Below, piece by piece: positions 22,357-33,228 of a DNA stretch of 64,000 nucleotides; the stretch's first letter is position 1; every line of letters starts with the position of its first letter. Made by a program: the position numbers and the translations under genes. Origin of the DNA: Datisca glomerata (Eukaryota > Streptophyta > Magnoliopsida > Cucurbitales > Datiscaceae); the NCBI GenBank assembly GCA_003255025.1, contig QANY01009002.1:436978-500977 (forward strand), written 5' to 3'. Below the pieces are notes generated by a model. That model searched no databases. It saw nothing but the letters and a program-made list of their open reading frames with translations, and was not told the origin of the DNA.

Positions 22357-22639
22357 TTTTCATTTCATCCCTGTAGTTCCGCTTCTTGCTCTACAAATTA
22401 AGAAAGACTTGTCGGAAATCGCCGGTTGGGTTGGTCCAACCAAGAAAGGCATGGGAGTCTTTGGGCATTGCTAAGGATAAAAGAAGACTTCAATGGCCTA
22501 TTGATTAAAGCTCTACGCTGTGGGATTGTCCGGGTCCCAAGGAGCGTTCGGGTTTCATCCTTTAAGTTCAAGGAGGAAGGCTTTATAAAAGCGGCTTTTG
22601 ACATTCTCAATCGCCTTCATCGCCCTGGAGAGGAAGATT

Positions 22640-22990
22640 AGGTAGCCTCTCTTCTTCTCCAAGAGAACATTGATTGCCAGCCCCACATCTTACTCTTCAT
22701 CCACTGGAAAGGAACGACGATTCACGAGCTCGGTGGCCTTTTGCTTTAGCTCTTCGGCCCAAGCCTCAAAAAGGTGCATTTGCCGTTCCACCCCCCGATA
22801 CTCCTTGGAAGACATTAGCCGGAAAAAGGCCTCCCTTTCCTGTTCACTCCACCTTTCTCTGAGGTTGAGCCCAACCGGGGCGGACCTGATGATCCGCAGG
22901 AGGCTCCACGGGAAGCTGCTGCGCGACCTCTGGCGCGACTATCTTAGTCGCGGGATCGGCCCCGCCTAAGGCGGGTGCACGGGAGGAGAA
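22640..22990 (-). pseudogene. broken unknown ORF
   Basis: On the minus strand one frame gives a proline-rich stretch (ALGGADPATKIVAPEVAQQ) and, after a frame change, ERQMHLFEAWAEELKQKAT followed by a VNRRSFPVDEE block and a stop. The two parts look like one frame-shifted protein. I do not know the family. It lies between atp6 and rps12 on the same strand. Confidence 0.35.
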
Positions 22991-23513
22991 ACAAAAATAG
23001 AATTGACTTCTTCGCCTTCCTTCATGTCGTAACCTTAGCTTATCGACCGGTCTTGCATTAGATACATACAGCATTTTCTTTGACTCATGCCTTGGAGAAG
23101 AACGTTCTTTGTTTGAGTTTGAAGTCGTTACCTTGCGGGAGCCACCTAGGCGAGACCCTTCTCTCCTTTCTTTATTATTTCCATATGGTATGTTGAATCA
23201 CTTGTGAAGTCGACTTCACTTGACCGTGTCTGCTTCAAACCCTAGACTCGTCTCGTGTAGTGTAGCAAGACTAACAAGTGGTCGAGTGAATTTATGAACG
23301 AGCAACTATTATAAGCAATACCTTTCTCTTTTTTTATTCTTCCTCCACTCACCTCCATGGGCGAATGGAGTCTAATACACTCTTTCTTGGCTAGTGTAGT
23401 AGACTCCATTATAGGTCATTTGGAAGGGCTCCGTATAGTTCTATTTTGGGGCATAACATTGTGGTTGTTCCCTCAACTGACCGAGAAAAACAAGTTCCAG
23501 AGGCATCTTCCAT
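22991..23513. other. spacer between the broken ORF and rps12
   Basis: No gene recognised. A plus-strand frame from 23357 is open but overlaps the end of rps12 and matches nothing. Confidence 0.4.
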
Positions 23514-23891
23514 TCATATCGATTTGGGTTTTTCTGCACCATATTTTGATCTGCCTCTTCTTCGATCCGTAATTCCCAGCAAATCCTTGACTCCTCGATT
23601 ACAATGGGATTTCACACCTGGCGAATCTTTCACTCTACCTCCTCTTATTAACACCATAGAATGTTCCTGCGAATTATGACCTTCGCCCGGAATGTGAGCA
23701 AATATATCATGTCGATTGCTCAACCGTACTTTGGTTATCTTACGTGGAGCTGAATTAGGTTTTTTCGGTGTTCTCGTTGAAACACGCGGGCGTACTCCTT
23801 GCTTCTGGGGACATTGATCCGAAGCTCGAGTACGGTCCGTGCGCCATTTTTCTTCTCTATCATGACGAATCAATTGATTTAATGTAGGCAT
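23514..23891 (-). CDS. rps12: mitochondrial ribosomal protein S12
   Basis: A complete frame of 125 codons encodes the mitochondrial small-subunit protein S12 of the decoding centre. It begins [10 protein letters not shown] and contains [31 protein letters not shown] and the end [21 protein letters not shown] block (here [17 protein letters not shown]), with family length. It follows nad3 by 47 bases, the conserved nad3-rps12 pair of angiosperm mitochondria. Changes from the usual sequence include Asp for Gly at residue 11 and Trp for Arg at 16, fitting G-to-A and C-to-T drift. No stops. Confidence 0.94.
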   Translation of the reverse strand: MPTLNQLIRHDREEKWRTDRTRASDQCPQKQGVRPRVSTRTPKKPNSAPRKITKVRLSNRHDIFAHIPGEGHNSQEHSMVLIRGGRVKDSPGVKSHCNRGVKDLLGITDRRRGRSKYGAEKPKSI

Positions 23892-23938
23892 CGCTCTTTC
23901 CTTTGTCCTTCCCCCCTATTTTGCCCTATCACTAGTGA

Positions 23939-24295
23939 TTACTCCCGATCTGAAGCACCCCTTTTCCATTCATAGAGAACTCCAATCGTCAAAATCAATA
24001 AAAAGGCCATCATGGACCAAGATCCAAACAGATCAATCTTGTTGAGAGGTACTGCCCAAGGAAAGGAACAGGTGACTTCCGGATCAAGGATAATAAATAA
24101 AATGGAAACAAGATAAAATCGTATATCAAAACGACTTCTGGCATCACCGGAAGGATCGAAACCACATTCATAGGCCGACAGTTTTTCTGGATAGGTTGAA
24201 CTATTGGAAGCAAATAGAAAAGGAACACCGAGTGGGATCAAAGAAACTAGCGGACTGATCACTAAATAGATACAAATAGGTGCAAATTCTGACAT
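23939..24295 (-). CDS. nad3: NADH dehydrogenase subunit 3
   Basis: A complete frame of 118 codons encodes the complex I membrane subunit ND3. It begins MSEFAPICIYLVISPL, contains the conserved LSAYECGFDP loop with its cysteine, three hydrophobic segments, and ends LYEWKRGASDRE. The ATG at 24295 is chosen from the conserved N-terminus; the frame is open further upstream but that is leader. Ser and Pro codons at hydrophobic positions are unedited sites, so the genomic frame is not derived from edited RNA. It is paired with rps12 downstream. Confidence 0.94.
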   Translation of the reverse strand: MSEFAPICIYLVISPLVSLIPLGVPFLFASNSSTYPEKLSAYECGFDPSGDARSRFDIRFYLVSILFIILDPEVTCSFPWAVPLNKIDLFGSWSMMAFLLILTIGVLYEWKRGASDRE

Positions 24296-24468
24296 CACCA
24301 CAGCCCACTTGGTTCTTTCGCTCCTTGATCGCGGAGCGGCATACCGGAAAAGAAAAGAAAGAAGAAAATGCCCAGCCCATTCCGAAACCTTAACTATCAA
24401 GTTAAAGATCGATATTGATTCAAACCTCTTTTTTCATTCTTTGAGAATGAAATCGAAAACTTTCTTTC

Positions 24469-24963
24469 TCATATATTCTTAAACTTGATAGTTAACGGAG
24501 CAAAAATCTTTTCCCTAGAAAAAGATTTTTCTTGCTTTTTCTCTAAGTTTCCCGGCTCAAAGTTATAGGCAAACTTGGCGACGACCTCCTCCTCCAACCG
24601 GTCTAGCTCAGCCTCGACCATTTATTCAAGGACCCTCCTTATGGCATTCTCCGTTTGAGAGCTTTTTTCGCGCATTTTTGCCTGAAGAATGGCCTAAATT
24701 CGTTCAGGATCCCTCTCCCTGTACACATCCATATCGGGTTCGAGAGCCTCCTCAACGGGAACTTCTACTTCTTCCCGTAGAGGCAGATTGAGATCAAGGT
24801 TTCACCGAGGGTTTGAGCTCGATGCGCCTGAACCCCGAACCATCTTGACCTCACCTAAGTCCGGGAAGCCGGTTTCCATCCATTCAAAAAATAGATCAAA
24901 ATCGCAAACGCACTTTATGAGAATTCGAATAAGAAAAAGAAGCAAGTGGAGTTGTCTTTTCAT
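24469..24963 (-). pseudogene. 164-codon mitochondrial-type ORF broken by three C-to-T type stops
   Basis: From ATG at 24963 the minus strand gives MKRQLHLLLFLIRIL, then DFDLFFEWMETGFPDLGEV, a serine-rich part, NLDLNLPLREEVEVPVEEA, an acidic helical region and KFAYNFEPGN, with a final TGA at 24469-24471. The frame holds together over the whole length except for TGA at 24802-24804, TAG at 24694-24696 and TAA at 24622-24624. Each is one C-to-T change from CGA, CAG or CAA. I do not recognise the protein; it looks like an accessory mitochondrial ORF upstream of nad3. The pattern of stops fits deamination of methylated cytosine in nuclear DNA. Confidence 0.6.
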
Positions 24964-25136
24964 TTGGTTCTCTCTTCAAGATCTGGCCTGGTCGACCGAA
25001 TTCACCACATTGGGGTTATGGGAATCGAACCCACTTCTTTCTTCCAAGACCCCCTAATCCCCGTGAACTCACCCACTCGTCTATCGCAAATTAGCCGCTT
25101 CCATTACGGTCGACCCTGGGTTAAAGGGCTTTGATG

Positions 25137-25225
25137 CCCCAAAAACAACGTTCGACTTGCATGTGTTAAGCATATAGCTAGCGTTCCTTCTGAGCCAGGA
25201 TCAAACTCTTCTTTTGAGTATGATT
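25137..25225 (-). rRNA. rrn18: rrn18 5'-end fragment
   Basis: The minus strand carries the 5' end of the mitochondrial 18S rRNA: agagtttgatcctggctcag, then gctagctatatgcttaaca and catgcaagtcgaacg. Similarity to rrn18 stops near 25137 after roughly 90 bases, where unrelated sequence begins. It is a truncated piece from a recombination and cannot make a ribosomal RNA. Confidence 0.85.
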
Positions 25226-27008
25226 GGGCCCTGCTGTGGTATAACCTGGTGAACCAGGCATACTACTGAACATTGATTCTCTCTCCTGAGCCTTATTATA
25301 TATACACCAACTCGATCAAAATCAAAGAAAACTTAGTAACTACATCAAAAACATCTATTCCTGACGTGAACGGTCGCTTTCAGTTAGTTATACTTTAAAA
25401 ACTATATAAAAAAAAAAGATAACAAGCATGCGATATTTATAAAAATTTCAACCAAACTCTTTGTTTGCGAAGGCCTAAGGATAATGCGTTATTGAGTCAA
25501 CAAGCTTACCTTACCTTATATTAGAGAACGGTTTGGAACCCTTGAAAGCCCTAAATCCTTGTCCGTGTCCGGTTCCTTAGTTGACGCCAGCCCTCCCCCC
25601 TAACTAGCTTTATTTTGTTAGGAAGCGAGAGCTAGCTCGACCAGCCCGTAGATCCTAAGCCTCGAAAGCGAAGGGCGATCCGACAGCAGTTGAGGTAGCA
25701 TCCGGGCGAGCACCAGTTATTTCAATAGGTTCATCTTTCCCCTGACTTTTCCATGTGATACCGGCCCTAACTAGTCGATAGATTCACACGAGAAAGGCTC
25801 ACTTTTGATCGATTCTTTTTTTGGGATAGAGTCTCACTTTACACTTTCCTAATCGCTAATTTGAAAGAACTCTCTTTTTCAAGAGATTGAAAAAAGAACA
25901 AAAGTCAGCCAAAGAGAGAGATGGGTTTCCTTTTTAAAAGTGCGATTCTAAGTGAAAGCACGAATGATCAATTCATTTATCTACACATATTCTGTGTGAG
26001 CGAATGAGCTTGTCGGATCCGCTGCTTCTCCGGAATATTTCGGACGGAGTCTCTTTATGAATAAAGAAGCGAAATGGTAGTTTTTGCTAAAAATCAGGGA
26101 AAAGGACTGCTATCGCCTTTTTGGTGTGATAGCCCCAATCCACGTACGATTCACACGAGTTTCATTCTGTCACTGACGAACGATTCTTCCTTTGTTGAGA
26201 TAGAGACGACAGACTAAGCACCAACTAGATCACCTATGAAAAAAAAAGGGAAAGGCACCGGACGCAATTTCAGAGCCGGTGCATGCCTAAAGATCGCCTC
26301 CTCTAAGAACCTCTCTACGCCCCTCCCTCTCCTTTCAGTCAAGCCCTTTTAGCCCTCTCCTCTTCGAGTCGAGTTACTTCGTTACCCTGATGCTACCCTG
26401 AAGCCTGATCGTGTAGCCCACCCTTGCCCCAACTTGATTACGAAGAAGAGGCTGTCTCAGATCATGGGGGAGTCGAAGCCCTACGGCTAGGACGTAAGCC
26501 AGCCAGAAACCTACTAATCCACTTTGGCATTCATGTGCCATGGGTGGACTTAGATAAAAAAGATTCTCTATCAACGGCTTACAGTACTCGATGACTGCAT
26601 ACGTAAGAAAATGTCGAAGGACCACTTTCTCTTTTTTTCTCTGTGAATGGATTGGAAAATGAATCGAATTGCATGCAGCATACGTATGAAATTCACACCT
26701 CCCCTGCGGTGCCATCAATGAGAATCGAACCAACCAGAGCCCCACTACTTTTTATTCCAAGGTTTGGCACCCTGTTGACATTTTTTTATCGCTGAGTAAG
26801 CACTGTCTTTCCCGCTCCGGTACTAAAAAGTCTGATTTGCGGAGAAGGGTGGTCGTAGATCAGAACTAGAAGGAAGATGTGATAGCAGTAGCAGAAGGCG
26901 GATGCTCTAGTTCCAGGCTGATTATAAGAGAGAGTTTACTCGGACGGTGGGATAGCTTAAACATCATCTCCTATCCCGGTGGGAGTACTGAAAGAGGGCG
27001 TTACGGGC

Positions 27009-27119
27009 TTAACTAAGACTTAGTTAAGGGCGTTAACGGCTTAACTTTCAAGTAAAGGGCCTCTAGGCTGAGCTTATAGTGAGTGAAGGTCGGAAAGGAC
27101 TTGACTTAGATAAGTCAAG
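27009..27119. repeat. two short perfect hairpins
   Basis: TTAACTAAG and CTTAGTTAA (27009-27017, 27019-27027) are separated by one base. CTTGACTTA and TAAGTCAAG (27100-27108, 27111-27119) are separated by two. Both have 9-base exact arms within 111 bases. Confidence 0.75.
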
Positions 27120-27485
27120 GTAGGAGAGACGGCTTGCATCAGAGTTGGCGTGGATAAGGCTTATGTGTAGCATAAGGGTTGGCTATCGAAAAATAAATAC
27201 GGGTTTTAAGAAAGTGAGAGCACTGCCGGGGCTCTTCTCGAATACGATTGGGTTGGAAAATAACTTTATGGTGGAAATGCAACAAACAAATAAAGGAATC
27301 AAGGGTTGTCTACTATCAAGCTGATGGGTAGCTATTAACTAGAAGATCCGGGTAGGGTACGATCAGTAGCTCGACTCGAAGAGGAGAGTACGATCAGACA
27401 TCTTCTTATTAGATCAGGAGGGCCAGCTGAAGGAAAATGTTATGCAGATGGGTAGGAGGAAGAACAAGGCATAAGAGGTAGCTTC

Positions 27486-28090
27486 AGGGCTTAAAAGCGC
27501 CTTCTTAATATGCATATCCCTGCCCTATGGTAGAGCTTGAAAGTGAATTGTGAATTCCTTTACCGGTGGGATAGCAAGTGCACTTTTCACATCCTATCCC
27601 TGTCGGAGAGAAAGATCTGGCTTAGCTCATTCACTTAAACTAATGAAAGAAGGGTAGGCGGAACGAGACGAAATCCGTTCTAGTTCAAGTTCCAGGGTAA
27701 GAAAAGTAGTGAGACTCGAGGGCAACTATCTGGCTGATGTTCTAGTTCTAGGGTTATCTACGAGAACTAGCAAGACCACGAGGAATGTTGATGAAGATCT
27801 TGATTCGAAGTGCTTTAGTGAGATTCACATCTCGGGAATACTCTTCGATACGAGCTATTGTAGCCTTCTCTTATAATCAGCCTTCTCTACGACCTTAACT
27901 ATTAGTTTATAGTAAGTAAGTCTCCTAATGCTACCCAGAAGCTCTTAAGTCCCTCCTGATTCTCGTTGTTAGGTATTTTTACCTAGGAAAGAGCTGCACT
28001 AATGGGATATTCATCTTAATGGTATTCTGCTACCCTCTTCTCAAAGAGTAGAGCTACTTCTATTACCAGGGCTTAAAAGCGCCTTCTTAA
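27486..28090 (+). repeat. 23-bp direct repeat, copies 582 bp apart
   Basis: The motif around ggcttaaaagcgccttctta is identical at 27486-27508 and 28068-28090. Such short direct repeats are typical sites of mitochondrial recombination. Confidence 0.8.
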
Positions 28091-28349
28091 CGACCTCTTC
28101 GCCCTCTTGAAGTCAGCCTTCTCTCGTCTCGTTGACAACCCTTCTGCGTAACATCTGCCTTCTCGTAGACAACCACTACGGGATAGGAGAGATCCTTCTT
28201 TGCTATCCCACCAGGAGAAGAAGACTGAAAATCTCGGCCAGCGTACGAGTAAGGGAATCGATGAAAGCAAGATCTAATATAATAGAAGGTAAGATCAGCT
28301 CCCTCCTTCGGAGCCCTTATGCTATCCATCATTGAGAACAAGAGATCAG

Positions 28350-28560
28350 AAGATTTGGTGGAGGATAACGTAAAAAGTAAACCAACACTGGGATCTGATC
28401 ATAGCCGCAGTGAAGTCTTGGGATGCAAAGGCGATGGTTTTTAGATTCGGCAAATATGAGATGTGTCCCACACTTGAAGAAGTACATCGAATTTTGGAGA
28501 TATCCTTTAATGTCCTTTTTGTACCTAGAGAAAGACGACCTCGAGAGAGCAGACGACCAG
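28350..28560 (+). mobile_element. fragment resembling a retrotransposon-associated plant domain
   Basis: A plus-strand frame reads WDLIIAAVKSWDAKAMVFRF, then KYEMCPTLEEVHRILE, which resembles the domain, found in many plant retroelement-linked proteins, that begins with a W-D-P-x-x-x-x-F-x-F stretch followed by P-T-L-E-E. It breaks off near 28550. Identification is by eye and tentative. Confidence 0.4.
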
Positions 28561-30579
28561 TAGAGTAGGTGCTTCCATATCGTTCCTGCTGCGTAGGTAT
28601 AAGGTAATTCACAGCGCTAGCAGATCAGAAGTACGGAAGTCGGCCCTCACCCTTCTATAATAGGGGGCAGTCCTACCTATAGAACGAGAATGTTCATCCT
28701 CTCTTAAAGCCCTTTATGGATTTCGAGTCGGGAATAGAGCAGTGGCAAGCAATATAGATCCCCCCTAACTCTCTCTCTATAAAAAAAAGCCCTTCTTAGT
28801 CAAGCTTCGGCCCTATGGAGTAAAGGGAAATGAAGATCCGGAGTGTTTGAACGAGAAAGAAAGGCTATGCAGCAAGCTGAGTTATACCGAAACACTCTTT
28901 TCTGGGCATACAAGAAAAGAGTCCAGCCGAGCATATTGGTTTGCGAGTTTCTTGATCTCGGAAATCTTGTACTCAGAGTCACGGATAAAGTTGACTACCC
29001 TAGATGACCCCCCGTTCTTTCTAGTGGGTTTTTTCCTGTCCCTTTTGGGACCATTCACCCTTTTCCCAACCAAGCATAAGTTGGACCCTTCTTCCCATAC
29101 ACAACGACGGTTCCAAGCAAGATGAGTGGTTTATAGTCGACTCAATATCGACGAAATCCCCCATTTGATCCCTATAGTACCGATTGTCTTGTAGTGCACC
29201 CTTCATCGAAAGAGTAGGCGGTTGAAAGACCCACCTCTGAATAAAGCCTTTAGGTTGGGAGATATCAAAGGGGAACCTTGCCTAGCTTATATGTCCCTGT
29301 ATTATTCAACTCATCTGTCCACTTATCTTGTCCAAAATAGAAGGAATATAAAAATCATTTGTTTCGAAGGTAATCCGCCAGAAAGGAGACTGGAAAAGAT
29401 CCAATCAACTTGTTGGCCTGCTTCTTAGGTGCTGCTTAGGCCTGCTTCTATGTCCTGTAGTTTCTCACATGCATTTTCTTCAAAGGGGCTTTTGTTGGCC
29501 CCCTTCTTAGCTCTTGAAGCCTGCTTTAAGCTTCGTCGAAGATTTTATGGCCCGTAGCTTACAACATCTTATGAGAAGGGCATGTAGCTCGATACAATCT
29601 AAGGCCAGTTGCTTACTTGCGTACGAAGAAAAGGGCAGACGGATTCAGCCATTCCCATCCCTCATCAGGGTCCAGCTTGACAAAGATTTTGATGTGGATG
29701 AGAGAGAGCATCTTTTTTTAGATATCCCCACAATTAGAGCTATTAGATGAGAAGAGACTTCGCGCCATGAAAGATGTCCAGGTCTACCAGAAAAGGCTTT
29801 CCCATGCATTCCTAAATAAGGGTAATATATAGAAAGTTCAACATAGGGGAGAAAGTCTTGAAAAATATTATTTCCGGACGTGAGCCTCACCCAAGAGGGA
29901 AACTCCATTTTGTGCTCGCTCTCTTCTGTCATGCATCATGGCTGGGTGAGTGGACCCATTGCGAATTAACCTCAGTGCTTCCAATCTGGTCATGCGCTTT
30001 TTTAAGATGCGGAACCTGGGAGCTTTCCTCTTCAAAATAGGGGTAAATTTCTCGTAGGGGAGTAAGGAAGGTGCCGAGGTCTTAATAGAAAGGGGTTGAT
30101 AGTCCCGTCTGCTAGGCTTTTCTTAACTTCTCTTCGCCTTTCTGCCCGTGAAATCCTTTTCTTCTGCTTTTTCCCAATGAGATATCCCCATTCTTTAGTA
30201 TTGAAGCATATATTAGTTAAGGGGGTTCCAGAGAATCATCCGAACATTCTGAGATACGGTTGTCAAATGGGGGAAGAGGAGCGAGAGGCGTCCCTAAGCT
30301 TTCCGGCTCACTAGTAGGTGACGAGGGGATTTCTAAAAAAGGGGTAATCAAATCTGCCGATGCATTCGTTCGGATACATTCTTCCTTCTTCACTTTTTCA
30401 ACCCACCCTTACTAAAAAAGCGAATTTTCCTCTTCCTGGTAATGAATTGAGCGGCAGTGAGGAGGTCCGGTTCCATAGTGCTTTCGTCTGCTTTTGGAAC
30501 TTCGATTCCTGGGGACAAAGAAAGTGACTTCGAAGTTTTTCATTCTCAGAACCTCCTTCGAATTACAGAACTTGAGGGG
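28561..30579. other. spacer, no gene recognised
   Basis: Several short frames on both strands, none recognised. The sequence aaaaaaaagcccttcttagt near 28784 recurs, with one base less, near 16442. A minus-strand frame near 29070-28885 contains RDSEYKISEIKKLANQYARL and may be part of a retroelement protein. Confidence 0.4.
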
Positions 30580-32195
30580 ATCTCACAGGCATTTCTCTTC
30601 GAGCGGCAGTGCAAGCTCAGATGGTGTTAGCGCTGGCAGAAGTTCCTGGATTAGTTTGTACCGGTGCAGGTTCCTGAGTAGTGACTTGTCCCCCTTGATG
30701 TTGTGGCATTGGATTAGTATAGATCCCTTAGTTGCTTCAGTGACATTGGCGGCTTTCAGGTATGCCTTAACTTCTTCCAATTGAGATGATTTTCATTATT
30801 CATGTCATAGATGACATCACGCAAAGTATGACACTCTTCGATGGTATGGCCCGCGTATCGGTGAAATACACAGAATTTTGAATAGTCGAGACCAGGAGGC
30901 CAGGGGAGTGGTTTCTCTCTGGGCAGAGAAATGGCTTTCTAGGCCAGAAGGATGGAGAATAGGGTAGGAATGGATAGGGGTAATGGCGGGTAGTGAGCTC
31001 TATTGGGTCCCCAGGGTCGCTTGGGAGCACCTTCTTGCTACTGAGGATCATAATTGGCTGGAGGCGCAGCGTTCTTATAAGCGGGTCTAGGCGGAGCTTG
31101 CGCTGGGTTTTGCGGTTTTTGAGTGTGTTGGGGGAGGGCCCCGACCCACTGGATGGCTTGCTAATTCTGGGTGCTCTCTTGTCTCTGTGCATTCTGCTGT
31201 GCTTGAACCGCATTAATTTGATCCAGAGTGATGGTAACCTCTTGAGTTGGCTGCTGGGTCCTTAGGGTATTCTTCGGCTTGCCTTCTCCCCATTAGAATT
31301 GTTCCTGAGGAAAGTGATAGACCCGCCTTTTATACTCCTCTGCATGCGGGCAGCTCGTTCAAACAGTTGAGGGAATGTTCGGAAATTTCCTAGCACCATC
31401 GCTTCCTTGATGGGCCCATGCAGGTTCTCGATAACCATCTGTACTGCATCTTCCTCTTTTATGTTCCATTTTGCTTTAGCTGCTAAATTCCTCCATTGGT
31501 TAACAAAGGTAATGAATTCAAAACCGGGCTACATTTTTTCATTCACCAGATCACAGAGATTGGGGGATGTTCCACCTGGTGCAACTACTGGCTGGTGAGT
31601 GAATCTGTCAATCAAATCGTCAAAACTACGTAGAGCATCAAGGGGGAGAGATGAGTTCCACTTGAGTGCTTCCCCTTCTAATGACTTCTGATAAAGGTGG
31701 ATAAATAACCCAGACTGGGAATCAAGGCCTTGGCAATCCCCACAGAAGGACAGCAAGTGATGATATGGGTCGCCGACCCCATTGTATTTACTAAACTTCG
31801 GTATCTTGAACCCTTCCAGCAGAGCTACATCTGGATGTCGGCAAAAATCCTTGAATCTCAGTTTCCTCCCGTATTAGTCTGCTCTACTGCAGCTTGTATC
31901 ATTGCCTCAATCTCCATCTTTCCGAGAGGCTTCTCCATGGGGACCACAGAGCGATCATAGTATAACTCTTCAATAGGAGATTCATAAGCGAATCGCTTTC
32001 GAGGCCTCTCGGATTGCCCATTCATGAAATAAGGTGCAGGAGTTCTTTGCATCCGTAGAGGAGCCTCATCCATGATTGGGAATCGGAATGTGGGTACTTG
32101 ACTGGATGCCCCCCATTGATCTTGGCTTGCTTCATTGCATTCATTAATTCTTTCTTTGATTCTTCGGGCTTCTTCCGATCCGCTTGACATCATTT
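30580..32195 (-). mobile_element. Ty3/gypsy gag remnant
   Basis: Minus-strand gag in pieces: MMSSGSEEARRIKERINEC from 32193, a middle region with LYDRSVV-like and IEAMIQAAVEQ blocks, then the retrotransposon gag core (SFCGDCQGLDSQSGLFIHLY and EALKWNSSLPLD, 31756-31640), and a C-terminal YAGHTIEECHTLRDVIYDM block near 30855-30800, the zinc-finger region of Tat-like gag. Stops and frame changes break it. It has the same orientation as the pol remnant at 1-1310 but is 29 kb away, so a common source element is possible but not shown. Confidence 0.75.
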
Positions 32196-32931
32196 CCCTC
32201 TACTCCAAGTATTCCGAAGTATGTTCCTCCTTTCGTGGTTCTTCAGGTGCATTATTAACCGAGCTCGGGGGCAATGCGTCTTTCCCATTGATCACCATGA
32301 CTTGTCCTATCGCTTCGGATATTTTTAGATAATCCCCTCTTAGTTTTGAGTAGGGGGACCCATTCTGAATGGTTCTTCTTCTTCTTCTTCCGCTTTTCCC
32401 CTTCTTACTAATCATAATGAAGGGGCAGGCATTCGGTCAAAGGTATCCCCAAGTCAGAATTCCAGCAAACACCAAGAAGTATCCATTCTTAACACAAAGA
32501 AACTGCCAGAGTGGGGGATTGTCCTCCTCACTGACCCAAAAGAAGGTGGCTCTGCCGCTAAGCAGGCCGGCAGAAAGGACACCAAATGTCTAAACAAGAC
32601 AAAAACCAACTATATGCTTAACACAAACTTTCCGTTCCTCCGTCTAGCACACGGGGATCGGCCCTATGCACCGGGGACGAAGCGTAGAGGTCACTTTAGC
32701 TTGTTGTACCGGAGTGCTTCATCGTCAAAAGAAGAAGAATAGGTTGTAGCATTTCCTATTCATTTGTCTAGGGGATGTAAAAGAGGGCTTTCTCGTCTAA
32801 AGGCAGGGGTGAGCTTTCTCACTATACAATGACCACTACGAACGAAGGACCAACGACGATGAAGGAGGAGGAGTAGGAGCAAGCCTTTAATTGAAGTAGG
32901 GGCGGAATCGAAGCACAAAAATTCTGAGTTC
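32196..32931. other. spacer upstream of rps19
   Basis: No gene recognised. A run of ttcttc repeats lies near 32372-32390. Confidence 0.4.
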
Positions 32932-33210
32932 ATGCCATGATGATCTATATGGAAAGGCAGTTTTGTTGATGCATTCCTGTTGAGAATGAAGAAGAAGAGA
33001 GATCTTCTTTTGAACAGGAAAATTTGGTCACGTAGATCTTCTATTTTGCCAGAATTCGTTGATTGCTCCGTACGAATTTACAATGGAAAAACTTCTGCTC
33101 GTTGTAAGATCACTGAAGGAAAGGTTGGTCATAAATTTGGAGAGTTTGCTTCTACACGGAAACGCAGACTTTCGAGAACAAATATAGGACCGGGAAAAAA
33201 AGGGGGATAA
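32932..33210 (+). pseudogene. rps19: mitochondrial rps19 with two adjacent TGA codons
   Basis: The sequence encodes ribosomal protein S19 of the mitochondrial small subunit: [66 protein letters not shown]. The family start ATG CCA is followed by TGA TGA at 32938-32943, where the family has two arginine codons; both are CGA with C changed to T in a CpG. The rest of the frame is open, so an internal ATG could begin a shortened protein of 76 residues. Followed 18 bases later by the rps3 start, the usual rps19-rps3 order. Confidence 0.9.
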
Positions 33211-33228
33211 AGTAAAGTCTAAGCGCAT

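Larger units (their letters stand above)
25226..28345. other. mitochondrial-type spacer with palindromes and direct repeats
   Basis: No gene I can support in 3.1 kb. It contains exact short hairpins at 27009-27027 and 27100-27119 and a 23-base direct repeat at 27486-27508 and 28068-28090. Many short related phrases (for example tatcccggtggga, tatcccaccagga) recur between 26930 and 28210. Confidence 0.5.

Noticed and set aside
25010..25085. A tRNA-like T arm on the minus strand (gtgggttcgattcccat) followed by a possible acceptor strand
   Set aside because: No matching 5' acceptor, D arm or anticodon arm could be placed upstream at the right distance.
26695..26750. Another ggttcgattc-like stretch on the minus strand
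   Set aside because: The flanking bases do not pair as a T stem and no tRNA body fits.
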